This document shows positions 44,551-54,493 of a stretch of 64,000 nucleotides of DNA, one piece after another (positions within the stretch are counted from its first letter, which is position 1; every line of letters begins with the position of its first letter). Below the pieces are notes generated by a model. The model made no database searches. It had not been told where the DNA came from and saw only the letters and a program-made list of their open reading frames with translations. Source of the stretch: Candidatus Babelota bacterium. Its GTDB lineage: Bacteria; Babelota; Babeliae; Babelales; Vermiphilaceae. The stretch spans positions 1 to 64,000 of the forward strand of contig RXKB01000006.1 in NCBI GenBank assembly GCA_003963225.1, read 5' to 3'. A program made the translations under genes and the position numbers.

Positions 44551-47232
44551 TTAGTCAATATTTATGTACCATTTTCTTATTTCTTCAATAATAATAATAG
44601 AACTAGCAGTTAGCACTGCATATAATAAATCTAATGAATGCAATGGTACTGTTTTAAATATATGTTGCATAAAAGGATAATATAAAAGCATGTATTGTAA
44701 GAAAAGAACCATAAATGCTATCCAAATAAACCATATATTCGATGAAAAGGTAAGTCTTGTGATCGAAATATGATCCGAACGGCAGTTCCAGGCATTAAAC
44801 CATTGAAATAATGACATAGTAATCAGTGCCATAGATCTTGCATAAGCCGTACCGTTTGCTAAATATAATATAAATAAAATAAGTGAGCAGATAGCCATAA
44901 ATGATCCGCTAAGAATAGCTTTTAAAGCAATTTTTTTGTCGAATAATGTCTGCTTATTTCCTGCCCATAAGGCATCTTGCATAAGCCTTGGGTCTTCTTC
45001 TTCCATTGAAATAGCTATATCTAAAAAGCCATCAGTTACCAAATTAAGCCATAGTATTTGCCCTGCTGTGAGGGGTAATGGTAAGGAATTGCCGTAAAAA
45101 CCATCCATTAAAAAGGCAAAAACAACAATTAAAATTTCTGCTAAATTAGTGGAAAAAAAGTAAAAAATAACCCTTTTTAAGGTATAAACAATATGCCGTC
45201 CTTGCCCTATTGCATCTATAATAGTGCTAAATGCATCATTTAGTAAAACCAAATCAGCTGATTCACGAGTAATATCAGTACAATTTGATCCCATCACTAT
45301 GCCAATATTTGCTTGTAATAAAGTTGGTACATCGTTAATTCCATCTCCAACCATAGCAACAATAGAACCATTTTTTTGATAGGCTTCTAAAATGCGCACT
45401 TTATGAAAAGGAGAGAGTCTTGAATACACAGTTACATAGTGTAATACGCTTTGTAGATCTTCATCGTTCATAGTATCAATAGTATATCCATCTAATGGTT
45501 GATATCTAGAAGAGCCAACGCCAATAGAAAGAGCAACACTTTGTGCTGTTTCAGAATGATCACCCGTTATCATAATAACTCGTATGCCTGCATGTTTTGC
45601 TCGTTCTATTGAATGACAAATATCTGTTCTTATTGTATCCTGCATCCCACATAAGCCAAGAATGTCCAGACCAAGCAAAATATGAGTATGTACAAAGCTC
45701 TTTTTTTCACCATATGATAGTTGATCAAAAGCTAATTTATTTATTAAAATTGGCTTGGATCCTACGGCAACGACTCGTAACCCTTCAGCTAAAAGATTGT
45801 TATGTTTAGCAAAAAGGTCTGTCAGATGATTTTGTATTATTACTTCTGGTGCACCTATTACAAAAAGTTCAAAACCATTTACCGTGGAATATACAGCTGC
45901 ATGGTATTTTGTTTTAGATTCAAAGGGAAGATCAAATACTAATTTATACTGATTATTAGACAGTTCTGTTTTTAACGCAATTTTTTTAGCAAAAATAGAC
46001 AGTGCAATCTCTAAAGGGTCACCTATAATAAGCGGCGCTTTATGTTCTTGATATGCAATAGAAGATCTGTTCATTAATAGGCAAACAGTGCCTAGCTTTT
46101 CTAATGATTTAATTGAGATAGCTTGGTCTAAGCAGTATACATTTCCCTTTTCTTGGTACCCTTCGCCATCAATTATCCAACGTGTTTTTCCTGCATAACA
46201 GGCAGAAATCATCATTTGATTATGCGTAATGGTTCCTGTTTTATCAGTTAAAATTATTTGTGTTCTGCCTAATGTTTCAACTACTGGTAAGTTTTTAATT
46301 AAAGCATGTCGCTTTGCCATGCGGTATACCCCACTCACCAAAATTAACGTTAGGACAACAGGCAGCCCTTCTGGCACAACGCAAATAAATAGACCTGTCA
46401 GCATGCCAAATAGTTCTGAAATGGGTTTTGCGGTGTATAAACCAATAATAAACAGCGTTGTGCATAAACCAAAAATACCTATTAAAATCCAAAATGTAAT
46501 ATGCTCGAGTTCTTTATGTAAAGGAATGGAGGGTTGTTTTTTTAATGCAGAAGTAGTGTAATGCCCTAATTGTGTATATTTCCCAACGGCACAAATCACA
46601 GCTATTGCATTGCCTGTTAGTACCATTGTACCGCAAAAAAGCATATTTTTTTGTTCAAATATAGTTGCTTCTGCATGAATAGTGGAAGCTACTTTAGCAA
46701 TAGGCTTTGATTCTCCAGTTAAGCTTGATTCATCTACCGTTAAATAATCAGTTTCAACAATACGCGCATCTGCAGGTATGCGTTGCCCTTGTTTTATAAA
46801 TAGTATATCACCGCATACTAGTTCATTTTCTTTAATAATTTTTTTTTCACCATTACGTAATACCAAACAAAAAGATTCTGTAAGATCTTGCAGATGATAT
46901 AAAATAGATTCTGTCCGCCATTCTTGCAATGAACCAATAAACCCATTAAAAACAATCACACCTGTTATAATAAATGCATCTAAATTATCGCTACTAAAAA
47001 TAAAAATTAATAATGCAGCCGCTACTAAAATATAAATAAGTGGGTTTAAAAACTGTTGTAAAAACAACATATACAAAGGCGTTGGTTGTGGTTTAGGAAA
47101 TACATTAGCCCCATAAAATGAGCGATTAATTTTTACAGTAGCATCAGTCAAGCCAATTTTTCTGGAGCTTTTAAATAATGTAATAAGTTCATCTGCAGGA
47201 ACAGCCGATGCATTTTCTATAATACGATTCAT
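44551..47232 (-). CDS. P2-type cation-transporting ATPase (calcium-pump-like)
   Basis: An 893-residue P-type ATPase. It has the actuator motif SSLTGESKP, the membrane motif VPEGLPVVLTL, the phosphorylation site ILTDKTGTITHNQM and the hinge MVGDGINDVPTL. Six C-terminal membrane segments follow the hinge. The PEGLP and TGES pattern places it among the P2 pumps for Ca2+, Mn2+ or H+/Na+-K+. Calcium export is the most likely role but ion choice cannot be fixed from sequence by eye. It stands as a single gene with no obvious regulator beside it. Confidence 0.9.
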   Translation of the reverse strand: MNRIIENASAVPADELITLFKSSRKIGLTDATVKINRSFYGANVFPKPQPTPLYMLFLQQFLNPLIYILVAAALLIFIFSSDNLDAFIITGVIVFNGFIGSLQEWRTESILYHLQDLTESFCLVLRNGEKKIIKENELVCGDILFIKQGQRIPADARIVETDYLTVDESSLTGESKPIAKVASTIHAEATIFEQKNMLFCGTMVLTGNAIAVICAVGKYTQLGHYTTSALKKQPSIPLHKELEHITFWILIGIFGLCTTLFIIGLYTAKPISELFGMLTGLFICVVPEGLPVVLTLILVSGVYRMAKRHALIKNLPVVETLGRTQIILTDKTGTITHNQMMISACYAGKTRWIIDGEGYQEKGNVYCLDQAISIKSLEKLGTVCLLMNRSSIAYQEHKAPLIIGDPLEIALSIFAKKIALKTELSNNQYKLVFDLPFESKTKYHAAVYSTVNGFELFVIGAPEVIIQNHLTDLFAKHNNLLAEGLRVVAVGSKPILINKLAFDQLSYGEKKSFVHTHILLGLDILGLCGMQDTIRTDICHSIERAKHAGIRVIMITGDHSETAQSVALSIGVGSSRYQPLDGYTIDTMNDEDLQSVLHYVTVYSRLSPFHKVRILEAYQKNGSIVAMVGDGINDVPTLLQANIGIVMGSNCTDITRESADLVLLNDAFSTIIDAIGQGRHIVYTLKRVIFYFFSTNLAEILIVVFAFLMDGFYGNSLPLPLTAGQILWLNLVTDGFLDIAISMEEEDPRLMQDALWAGNKQTLFDKKIALKAILSGSFMAICSLILFILYLANGTAYARSMALITMSLFQWFNAWNCRSDHISITRLTFSSNIWFIWIAFMVLFLQYMLLYYPFMQHIFKTVPLHSLDLLYAVLTASSIIIIEEIRKWYINID

Positions 47233-47405
47233 AAAATACTTACTCTAACTTTTATACATAACAGATTAGTATAAATCGTAGCAAACAGAATAAAAATAAC
47301 AATCTTTTAAGAAGCTTTTAATAGTTATCCTGTTAATATATTATCTGTTTTACGCCATGTACGCGTTGGTTTGGAATACGCTTAACCTATAAAAAATAAA
47401 CTTTT

Positions 47406-49652
47406 TTATACTATTGCGCTAAGGGCTTCTAGTGCATTAATGCGCGCATGCATTTGGTGTATATACCAAAACAATAACAATATGCTAATACAAGATACAG
47501 CACCAACGGTTGCCAATGCGCCGGTAAGATAAGTATTGGGTTGCTGTAAATTTTTAATAGCGTTGTCACTATCTTTCTTTGGTATATCATTAAACTTTGT
47601 GATTGTATTATTTATATCCTGCTGTGCTTTTTCTAATTGTTGATTTTTCTCTTCAAACGATGCGATTAATTGTTGAAAATGTTTTTGGGCTTCTTCTTGT
47701 TTTTGAATTATATTGTTTTGATTTGTCTCAAAACCTTCAATTAATTGGTTAATATTTTTTTGTTCATTTTGGAATGCCTCATTTACTTTTTGTTGCATAT
47801 CTTGCAAGGATTCTATGCTTTGTTTAATTGTGTCCTGACATTCTTTGCTAAAATCTGCTTTTTGTTCGTTTGCGATATTAACTAAATTTTTTTTTTGTGT
47901 GGCAAACTCAATTATTGTTTTATTCAGTTTTTGGTTGCTTTCGGCGATCTTTTTTTTAATACCAAAAATATCATTGTGTTGTCTAGACAACATGACAACA
48001 GTTTTTTGTAATTTGTAGACTTCTTTTTCTAAGCTTGTAATCTTGCTTAATAGATGTGATCCAATCTGTGCTAAATGCTCAAAATGGGTTGGCTGTTCAG
48101 GTTGATTAAACCTTGGTGTTGTACCTGAAGATGATTTTATATTATATAAGATTGAGTTGAGCGTTTCTGTTGGTACAAAAGTCGGGTGTCTATTAATATA
48201 TGTTGATTGATTATATGTATTTTGATTATATTCAATGGCGGGAACATTCTGCTGGTTGCTTGGTAAAAAAAGTGCAGCTGTTTGTTGTGGTGTATACTGA
48301 TCTGTTACAAAACCGTTTTTATTAATACTCTTAATAAGATTTAGCACTGGACTATTTGGTTCTTGATTATTGTTTTGTGTTGATTCATTTATAATCTTAC
48401 GAACATCATTTCTAGGCATTGCATTGTGATCATATGCAAAAAACAAAGGTTGATCAAAATTAGTTGTACCTGATGGAATAGTAAAAAAAGTTGATTCCCA
48501 TTTTAGTTCATTCTCATTATTGTCTGATCCGTAAGGTAAATTAGTGGTAAGCAGACCATAAAAATGAGGTGTGCTAATCTTTGTCTTGTCATAAGTCTGA
48601 ATAACACTACTCAAAACAACACGCACCAAAAATTGAGCGTGTATAAAATTTGTGTTCTCTTTGCAAAGAGTATCTAAAATATTAATTGTACATTCAGCTT
48701 TTGTAAATTGCTTTTTTGCTAGATTGACATGATTGTTTTTTTGATTTTGACTTTTGTATAAGCTATAAAAAATACTGAATAACCTTTTTTGCTTAAAGTA
48801 CGTTTTAATATTCTTCCTAACTAGCACATTATCAACACAATGTTTGATTATAAATGGATTGCTATCTGTTGGACAAAAATAGGCAATGTCTATTGAGCAT
48901 GTTTTGTTATTGTTTTGGTTAAGTAAAAAAACATAACAATGTACATTATTAGTTTTTTTAATTTTGGGCATATATAAATGCGCTTTTGATAATGAACTTT
49001 CAGTTACTAAATAATTAGTTTTGTCATTTTTTTTTAGAGACAATACCTTTTGCAATTTATTATTCGTTTGGAAAAAATTTTTGATGGAATCTTGTGTGCC
49101 ATCAATTAACGCAGGAAAAACAAAATAAAGTGAGTATGTTTTATTAGTTTTATTAAGATCATTATTTAAATTTATAGTTTCATCAAGTTGTTTTACAATA
49201 CAAAAAGAAAAGTTAGAGCTTGTTGTACCACAATTAATCTTTTTGTCATAGAATGCTAGAAAACCTTTACCCTGACATGTATATTTTGTATTTTGTTCGT
49301 CTATACACTTATCGTTTGTAATTATATTGAGGCCTATAGATCTTGGCTGCAATATGTCATTCGATTGATTGGACGAATAATAATCGGTGTTCAAAAATAT
49401 AAAATTTTCGCCAATAACACCTACTGAATGATCTAATTTATTTGCAATGTTGTATATTTGATGGGGATTTACATCCACCAATAGTGGCAATTCCTTTGTT
49501 GAATGAATGACAGGAGCAGCATTTGCAGATACTTGTAGGGTTAATGGGATTGAATTAACAACTACTAACTCATTTTCTGTAGACTTTGCAATTGGTTGAT
49601 ATGTCAATAAAAATACATTTAAAAGGATCATTTTTTTGATTATTTTGTCCAT
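47406..49652 (-). CDS. large exported coiled-coil protein with C-terminal membrane segment
   Basis: A 748-residue protein. A signal peptide (about residues 1-24) is followed by an Asn/Thr-rich, beta-leaning domain of about 450 residues with several Cys. A long Gln/Lys/Glu-rich coiled coil (about 525-700) follows, and a single hydrophobic segment (about 712-730) precedes a short tail (IHQMHARINALEALSAIV). This is the same topology as the proteins at 6619, 57373 and 59942. No family is recognised. It precedes no close partner; the next gene downstream (44551) is 173 bases away. Confidence 0.65.
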   Translation of the reverse strand: MDKIIKKMILLNVFLLTYQPIAKSTENELVVVNSIPLTLQVSANAAPVIHSTKELPLLVDVNPHQIYNIANKLDHSVGVIGENFIFLNTDYYSSNQSNDILQPRSIGLNIITNDKCIDEQNTKYTCQGKGFLAFYDKKINCGTTSSNFSFCIVKQLDETINLNNDLNKTNKTYSLYFVFPALIDGTQDSIKNFFQTNNKLQKVLSLKKNDKTNYLVTESSLSKAHLYMPKIKKTNNVHCYVFLLNQNNNKTCSIDIAYFCPTDSNPFIIKHCVDNVLVRKNIKTYFKQKRLFSIFYSLYKSQNQKNNHVNLAKKQFTKAECTINILDTLCKENTNFIHAQFLVRVVLSSVIQTYDKTKISTPHFYGLLTTNLPYGSDNNENELKWESTFFTIPSGTTNFDQPLFFAYDHNAMPRNDVRKIINESTQNNNQEPNSPVLNLIKSINKNGFVTDQYTPQQTAALFLPSNQQNVPAIEYNQNTYNQSTYINRHPTFVPTETLNSILYNIKSSSGTTPRFNQPEQPTHFEHLAQIGSHLLSKITSLEKEVYKLQKTVVMLSRQHNDIFGIKKKIAESNQKLNKTIIEFATQKKNLVNIANEQKADFSKECQDTIKQSIESLQDMQQKVNEAFQNEQKNINQLIEGFETNQNNIIQKQEEAQKHFQQLIASFEEKNQQLEKAQQDINNTITKFNDIPKKDSDNAIKNLQQPNTYLTGALATVGAVSCISILLLFWYIHQMHARINALEALSAIV

Positions 49653-49690
49653 GTAATTATCCTGTAATCTTATTTTGAGTATATAATTTT

Positions 49691-50722
49691 TTAATTAGTA
49701 ATATCAAGGTCAAAGGTATCATAAAGCCCTTTTTCAGCTTTATATGAGCCTACAAATGCTATCATTGCCCCATTGTCTGTGCAGTATAATGGCGATGGAG
49801 CATAAAAAGATATATGTTGATTTGTGCATAGTTCAGACAGTCTGTGTTTTAAATAGGCATTTGCAGCGCATCCACCTACAAAAGTTACTGCTTTTATGTG
49901 GGGATATTGTGATAATGCTAATATAATTTTTTGTGCGAAAATATCGCCAATACAAACAAGTAAAGAACTTGCAACTTTTTGTTTATATATTTCATCATCT
50001 GCTTTTAAAAATTTTCTCTGTTCTTTGTCGTATGCATGCTCTTTAATTAAATGGTAAAGAACGGCTGTTTTGAGCCCTGAAAAACTAAAATCTAATGAGT
50101 GAGCCATGGAACGTGGATAATGAAAAAAATCTTCAAACTCTGCTTGTCGTGCATATTTTTCAATAATCGGCCCACCTGGGTACGGCATATCCATAAGTTT
50201 TCCAATTTTATCAAACGCTTCGCCTGCAGCATCGTCTTTGGTATTGCCAAGTAATTGATATTGACCAAGATCAGTGACTAAATATAAAGAAGTATGGCCG
50301 CCTGAGGCTGTCAGACAAAGATGAGGAAACGGCACTTGATGTTGAAGGAATGATGAAAAAATATGTCCCTCTAAATGATTAATACCTATAATTTTTTTAT
50401 TTGTTGCCCAGGCAATTGTTTTACCAAATGCAAGTCCCACTAACAAAGATCCTGGTAGTCCAGGTTTGTTGGTAATGGCAACCACATCAACATCATTAAA
50501 TGTGTATGTTGTTTTGGTGAATAGTTCATCAAACAAAAGAGTTACTTTTTCTAACTGTGTACGTGAAGCTAATTCTGGTATTACGCCACCATATTTTTTA
50601 TGCAGATCAATTTGAGAAAAGAGTACTTGTGCAACGACACCTTCTTCTTTTCTGTACAGCGCAAAGCCTGTTTCGTCGCATGATGTTTCTATACCAAGAA
50701 TTAAATGATTTGCATTTTTCAT
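49691..50722 (-). CDS. tsaD: tRNA N6-threonylcarbamoyladenosine transferase TsaD
   Basis: A 343-residue ASKHA-fold enzyme that with TsaB, TsaC and TsaE makes t6A at tRNA position 37. GIETSCDETG opens the protein, the metal-binding HLEGH sits in GINHLEGHIFSSF, and SGGHTSLYLV, DDAAGEAFDKIGK and the C-terminal VGGCAANAYLK follow. All are standard. The gene begins 5 bases after the stop of the exported protein at 50727 and probably shares its transcript. Confidence 0.96.
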   Translation of the reverse strand: MKNANHLILGIETSCDETGFALYRKEEGVVAQVLFSQIDLHKKYGGVIPELASRTQLEKVTLLFDELFTKTTYTFNDVDVVAITNKPGLPGSLLVGLAFGKTIAWATNKKIIGINHLEGHIFSSFLQHQVPFPHLCLTASGGHTSLYLVTDLGQYQLLGNTKDDAAGEAFDKIGKLMDMPYPGGPIIEKYARQAEFEDFFHYPRSMAHSLDFSFSGLKTAVLYHLIKEHAYDKEQRKFLKADDEIYKQKVASSLLVCIGDIFAQKIILALSQYPHIKAVTFVGGCAANAYLKHRLSELCTNQHISFYAPSPLYCTDNGAMIAFVGSYKAEKGLYDTFDLDITN

Positions 50723-50726
50723 GTTT

Positions 50727-51407
50727 TTACGAACTATAAGCGATAATCACTCTTTTTTTGTCTATTGCATATGTTTTTTTGAACGGCACATGAATAGTGT
50801 TTAAATCAAGAGCTGCAAGATGTAAAAAGGCAGTATCTTTTGTTACGCTTTCCATATACATTGTTGGCCATGATATAAGTGAACCGCCGCTTTCAAATGA
50901 TAATACACGTTCTGGTAGGTCGTAAATAATAAGAGTTTGAGGAGGTAGCTGCCCATTTTCGGGCAAAATCATTTCGGTTACTTCCCAATAGTCAATTTTT
51001 TCAGGGTGCCCTTTTTGATTAGAAACTATTTCTGAGGTCAAGCATATTTTGTACAATCGATAATCATTTTCTTTGGGTACTCGTAAATAATCTATGGTAT
51101 TGCCAATAAACTCATGAGGCTGGGACACTGTTTTTTTTGACACTGGTATAATTTGTTCTGTGACAACGATATAATAAGTCTGGTTGTTTCGTGAACGAGG
51201 GATTTCAAAGTCTAAATGGTTTTTTTGTTTATTTAAATGTGGCATTATATTATTACCATCATAATATAAGGGTGTGGGTAAGGTGCCAATGCCACCTTCA
51301 TAATGCAGTGAAGCAAGGATCCAGGGTGAAGAAGGAGCGGTTATTATGACAAAAGATATATTTGTTAATAGAAATAAAAAAAACAGATTGATTACATTTT
51401 TTTTCAT
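50727..51407 (-). CDS. exported hypothetical protein
   Basis: A 226-residue protein with a signal peptide (about residues 1-24) and a beta-rich body containing several Pro-rich turns. No domain recognised. The tight spacing to tsaD suggests one transcript, but there is no sign of a shared function. It is divergent from the DUF2062 gene at 51484. Confidence 0.6.
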   Translation of the reverse strand: MKKNVINLFFLFLLTNISFVIITAPSSPWILASLHYEGGIGTLPTPLYYDGNNIMPHLNKQKNHLDFEIPRSRNNQTYYIVVTEQIIPVSKKTVSQPHEFIGNTIDYLRVPKENDYRLYKICLTSEIVSNQKGHPEKIDYWEVTEMILPENGQLPPQTLIIYDLPERVLSFESGGSLISWPTMYMESVTKDTAFLHLAALDLNTIHVPFKKTYAIDKKRVIIAYSS

Positions 51408-51483
51408 TTTGTTTTGCTAACTTTTTTTAAATTGCTATTTTAAAGTATACTGTTAATAATATGTTTTTCAAATAAATACGAAT

Positions 51484-51966
51484 ATGTTCATGAAATTAAA
51501 GCAATATTGGCACTCAGTCAAAGCGTCTTTTTACAGGGAGCTTTCCTGGTCTGTGTTGACATGGTCTTCTGTTTGGGGCGTTTGGATAGCGTTTTGTCCT
51601 TTTTTGGGGTTACACACAGCACTAGTTTTTTTATGTTCTTGGCTTTTTTCTTTAAATTTTGCTATTGTTTTTGGATTATCTGTTTTAATAAATAATCCCT
51701 GGACCATGCTTCCTATCTATTATTTTGATTATTGGGTTGGCATGTATTGGTATACTCAGATTGTTGGAGCTGTACCTGAAAATCCATTTTTTTTGAGTGA
51801 GATTTTGTTATATATCCAAAAGACGTTATTAATTCCTGCTTTTTCGTTTTGGGCTTTTATAGTTGGGGGAATAGGTGTGGCAACTGTTGCAGCTTTTATA
51901 ACTTATATTTTTTTTATGGGATATTATTTTTTAAGACTAAGTGTCAACGCAAAGGGTAAGGCATGA
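51484..51966 (+). CDS. DUF2062 family membrane protein
   Basis: A 160-residue protein with three or four membrane segments. The signature FCPFLGLHTALVFLCSWLFSLN followed by LINNPWTM matches DUF2062, a family of small inner-membrane proteins of unknown role. Its stop overlaps the smpB start by four bases (ATGA), so translation is coupled. An alternative start lies two codons downstream. Confidence 0.82.
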   Translation: MFMKLKQYWHSVKASFYRELSWSVLTWSSVWGVWIAFCPFLGLHTALVFLCSWLFSLNFAIVFGLSVLINNPWTMLPIYYFDYWVGMYWYTQIVGAVPENPFFLSEILLYIQKTLLIPAFSFWAFIVGGIGVATVAAFITYIFFMGYYFLRLSVNAKGKA

Positions 51967-52412
51967 AGGTTATTGCAGTCAATAAAAAAGCGTTGTTTGA
52001 TTATGAAATTCAAGAAATCATTGAGGCTGGCATTGTACTGTGTGGTGATGAGGTGAAATCAATACGGCAAGGAAAAGTTTCTTTGATAGGAGCTTTTGCC
52101 ACTATTCATGCAGGCGAGCTATTTCTTATAAACTGCAATATTACAGTTTATTCTCATGCGTATACTAAATCAGAAGAGCTTGCACGTCAGCGACGTAAGC
52201 TTTTGCTTCACAAAAAACAGCTTATGCGTTTGATTGGGGACATGTCCCGTAAAGGGGTAGTTTTAGTACCATTAAAACTGTATTTTACTGAAAAAAATAA
52301 AGTCAAAGTACAGATAGGCCTGGGTAAACATAAAAAGATGTCGGAAAAAAAAGAAATACTTAAAGAGCGGGATATAAAAAGGGAAACGTTGCGTAGTTTA
52401 AAAGGTTTTTAA
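51963..52412 (+). CDS. smpB: SsrA-binding protein SmpB
   Basis: A 149-residue OB-fold protein that carries tmRNA to stalled ribosomes. GIVLCGDEVKSIRQGKVSL, SHAYTKSEELARQRRKLLL and the C-terminal DIKRETLRSL, whose basic tail enters the empty mRNA channel, are typical. It lies directly upstream of the tmRNA gene, so the two partners of trans-translation are adjacent. It is translationally coupled to the DUF2062 gene. Confidence 0.96.
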   Translation: MKVIAVNKKALFDYEIQEIIEAGIVLCGDEVKSIRQGKVSLIGAFATIHAGELFLINCNITVYSHAYTKSEELARQRRKLLLHKKQLMRLIGDMSRKGVVLVPLKLYFTEKNKVKVQIGLGKHKKMSEKKEILKERDIKRETLRSLKGF

Positions 52413-52435
52413 ATATGCAGACAAGTAATTATTTG

Positions 52436-52464
52436 TTGACACAGAATCATTAACTAATTACAAT
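52436..52464 (+). promoter_or_regulatory. ssrA promoter
   Basis: A perfect TTGACA at 52436-52441, a 17-base spacer and TACAAT at 52459-52464. Transcription would start near 52471 and leave a leader of about 30 bases before the mature 5' end, to be removed by RNase P. Confidence 0.72.
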
Positions 52465-52484
52465 AAATGTAATTAGTTATTTTT
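52452..52484 (+). terminator. smpB terminator overlapping the ssrA promoter
   Basis: An 11-bp stem (52452-52462 and 52468-52478) with a 5-base loop and ATTTTT after it. The -10 element of the ssrA promoter lies within the left arm and loop. Confidence 0.7.
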
Positions 52485-52499
52485 GAAATATATTTTTGG

Positions 52500-52857
52500 G
52501 GGGGCGTACTGGCTTCGACGTATTGTTAAAAGCAAAAAGAGCATGTCGAGCGTTGTTTGAGTGCTCGTTAAACAAACAAACAATAAACAATATCTGGCAA
52601 TATATTTGCCCTACAATCTAACCTAGCTTAAATTGTACTTGCACACACGGCGTGTCTATCAGTTGTGTGTACTCGTATAAACCAGATAGAATTTTTTAGG
52701 TAACGTTGAGCGGTTGAATAGCCTAAATCATAATATCAAGCTGCCGTTTGCATCAACTGTTTGTGCTCAGGATGTAAATGTATTATGCGCAATAAACATG
52801 TAGCGCTTTTTACTTGCAACAGTGCGGACATGGGTTCGACTCCCATCGCCTCCACCA
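52500..52857 (+). ncRNA. ssrA: transfer-messenger RNA (tmRNA)
   Basis: The 5' end GGGGGCG pairs with CGCCTCC before a genomically encoded ACCA at 52854-52857, forming the acceptor stem. GGCTTCGAC near the start and GGGTTCGACTCCC near the 3' end are the D-like and T-arm signatures. The tag frame probably starts at GGC 52596 and ends with TAA at 52629-52631, giving GNIFALQSNLA; the exact resume codon is not certain. It has the single-piece form of 358 bases. Confidence 0.92.
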
Positions 52858-52900
52858 TAACTACGTAAGTGCATTTCACATTTTTACAAAAAGAAATATT

Positions 52901-54427
52901 ATGTTTTTAGTTGTTAAATCACTACAGCCCTTCTATATTAATTTTGTAATTGTTCTTATCCTGATGACAAGCTATATAGCAAACGCTTTTTTAGAAAGCG
53001 TTCCAAATGATTTTGTGTCTCCTGGGGTACTGAATACTAATAGTAATGTACCAAAGATTATTCATCACGATCCAAAACAGTCTTATTTTATTAATCTTTT
53101 GAGAGTTGCTAAAGTAGAAGCTCTCAGTTGTTTAATTGCGGTGAAAGATGTATCCAAAAATCCCAACAATGATGGTAACGAGATTATTTTGCCTGTGCAA
53201 TCATTGAGTAAAGCGATAGAACAATTAGGAACTTTTCTTAGCGATGATATGCCAACGCTTAAAAATCCTAATAACACTGGTGAATTTTTTCTTTTAATGC
53301 AAGAAGTAAACCATATCTGTGTTTTGTTATCATTGATTCCTAAAAATACGTCACAATATATACCGTGTTCTTATGCCGGTGAGCATTTAGCAAAAACTGT
53401 TCAGCGTAAAGCTCTTCCCATATATTCAAAAGTTTTATCATTAGATTGCATTACAGAAGAGTCTTTCACCGGGCAATACTTTTTACCGTTTATTTATGCA
53501 AGAACACTTTATACAGGTGATGAAGCCAAGAATGGTATTACAATTTATAAAGACCCTGAGAAGGTTAACAAGATTACTGAAAACACAAAGACAGGTCTAA
53601 ATTTTTTCGCAAAATTCAAAACATCCCACTTGCTTAAATATATGAATGGATATTCGCTTGTATGGTATTATAATATGTCACCTTTTATTTTAAAGTTGTT
53701 GCATAAAAGGATAGAGGAGGAGAATACATGGATGTGGTATCCTATAGCATTTTTGTGTACAAAGTTTAATGAATTGTGGTATCATGACAAGGAAGGTAAT
53801 AATAGTAAACACAATGATAAAAAAGATGATTTCAATCCAAAAATACTTGAAATAGATGAACTTCTTAGAACATTTATTAATGATAAAAAATATCCATATA
53901 GTTTTAATTTGATCAATTTACTCAGTTTGCAATTTTTTGAAATGCCTGGAGCAGTTTCCTCTTATGTGTTTGGCAAGCTTCCTGCATATAAATTAGAAAG
54001 AGAGCATTTTACCAATGAAGCTGATTATCAATTATATTTGTTTGTTAGTGCACCAGAATATAAATTAGAGCCTGGTTGCCCACGCATTTCTTCTTATGAA
54101 GCAAACAAGCACTTTGTTCAGTATTATATTAATCATACACTTACTCCTGCCCTTAAAGATTTACAAGAAAAAACAAATAAAGACTGTCCGTATGTGTTCA
54201 CAAATGAAGACATACTATATTTTCAATCTGCCTATCAGTATTGTGTATTGATATTATATGCGGAAATTTGCGATTCTATATGGCGCAATAATACGGGTGA
54301 AGATCTGTGGCCTTTGAATAATGGCAGTCGTGCTAGATTTGCCGGCTTTAGTCCTGAAACTATCAACAATCTTGCGTATATATATAATATATTCACAAAA
54401 GCACAAAATATCCCCAGTGGTAATTAG
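52901..54427 (+). CDS. exported hypothetical protein
   Basis: A 508-residue protein with a long hydrophobic N-terminus (about residues 5-30) that fits a signal peptide. The body is mixed and rich in Tyr, Asn and Pro, with no domain I recognise. The longest frame extends into the tmRNA gene, which is not credible; the ATG at 52901 begins just before the signal peptide, although its ribosome-binding site (AAAAGAAA) is weak. Confidence 0.62.
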   Translation: MFLVVKSLQPFYINFVIVLILMTSYIANAFLESVPNDFVSPGVLNTNSNVPKIIHHDPKQSYFINLLRVAKVEALSCLIAVKDVSKNPNNDGNEIILPVQSLSKAIEQLGTFLSDDMPTLKNPNNTGEFFLLMQEVNHICVLLSLIPKNTSQYIPCSYAGEHLAKTVQRKALPIYSKVLSLDCITEESFTGQYFLPFIYARTLYTGDEAKNGITIYKDPEKVNKITENTKTGLNFFAKFKTSHLLKYMNGYSLVWYYNMSPFILKLLHKRIEEENTWMWYPIAFLCTKFNELWYHDKEGNNSKHNDKKDDFNPKILEIDELLRTFINDKKYPYSFNLINLLSLQFFEMPGAVSSYVFGKLPAYKLEREHFTNEADYQLYLFVSAPEYKLEPGCPRISSYEANKHFVQYYINHTLTPALKDLQEKTNKDCPYVFTNEDILYFQSAYQYCVLILYAEICDSIWRNNTGEDLWPLNNGSRARFAGFSPETINNLAYIYNIFTKAQNIPSGN

Positions 54428-54493
54428 CACTTGTATAACTTGTTTAAAAAGGTCATTATACAACAAAAGATAGTTTGCTAAAAGGTACTCCAG

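Noticed and set aside
52814-52900. N-terminal extension of the exported protein into the tmRNA gene
   Set aside because: It would translate the 3' tRNA-like end of ssrA; a signal-peptide start lies at 52901.
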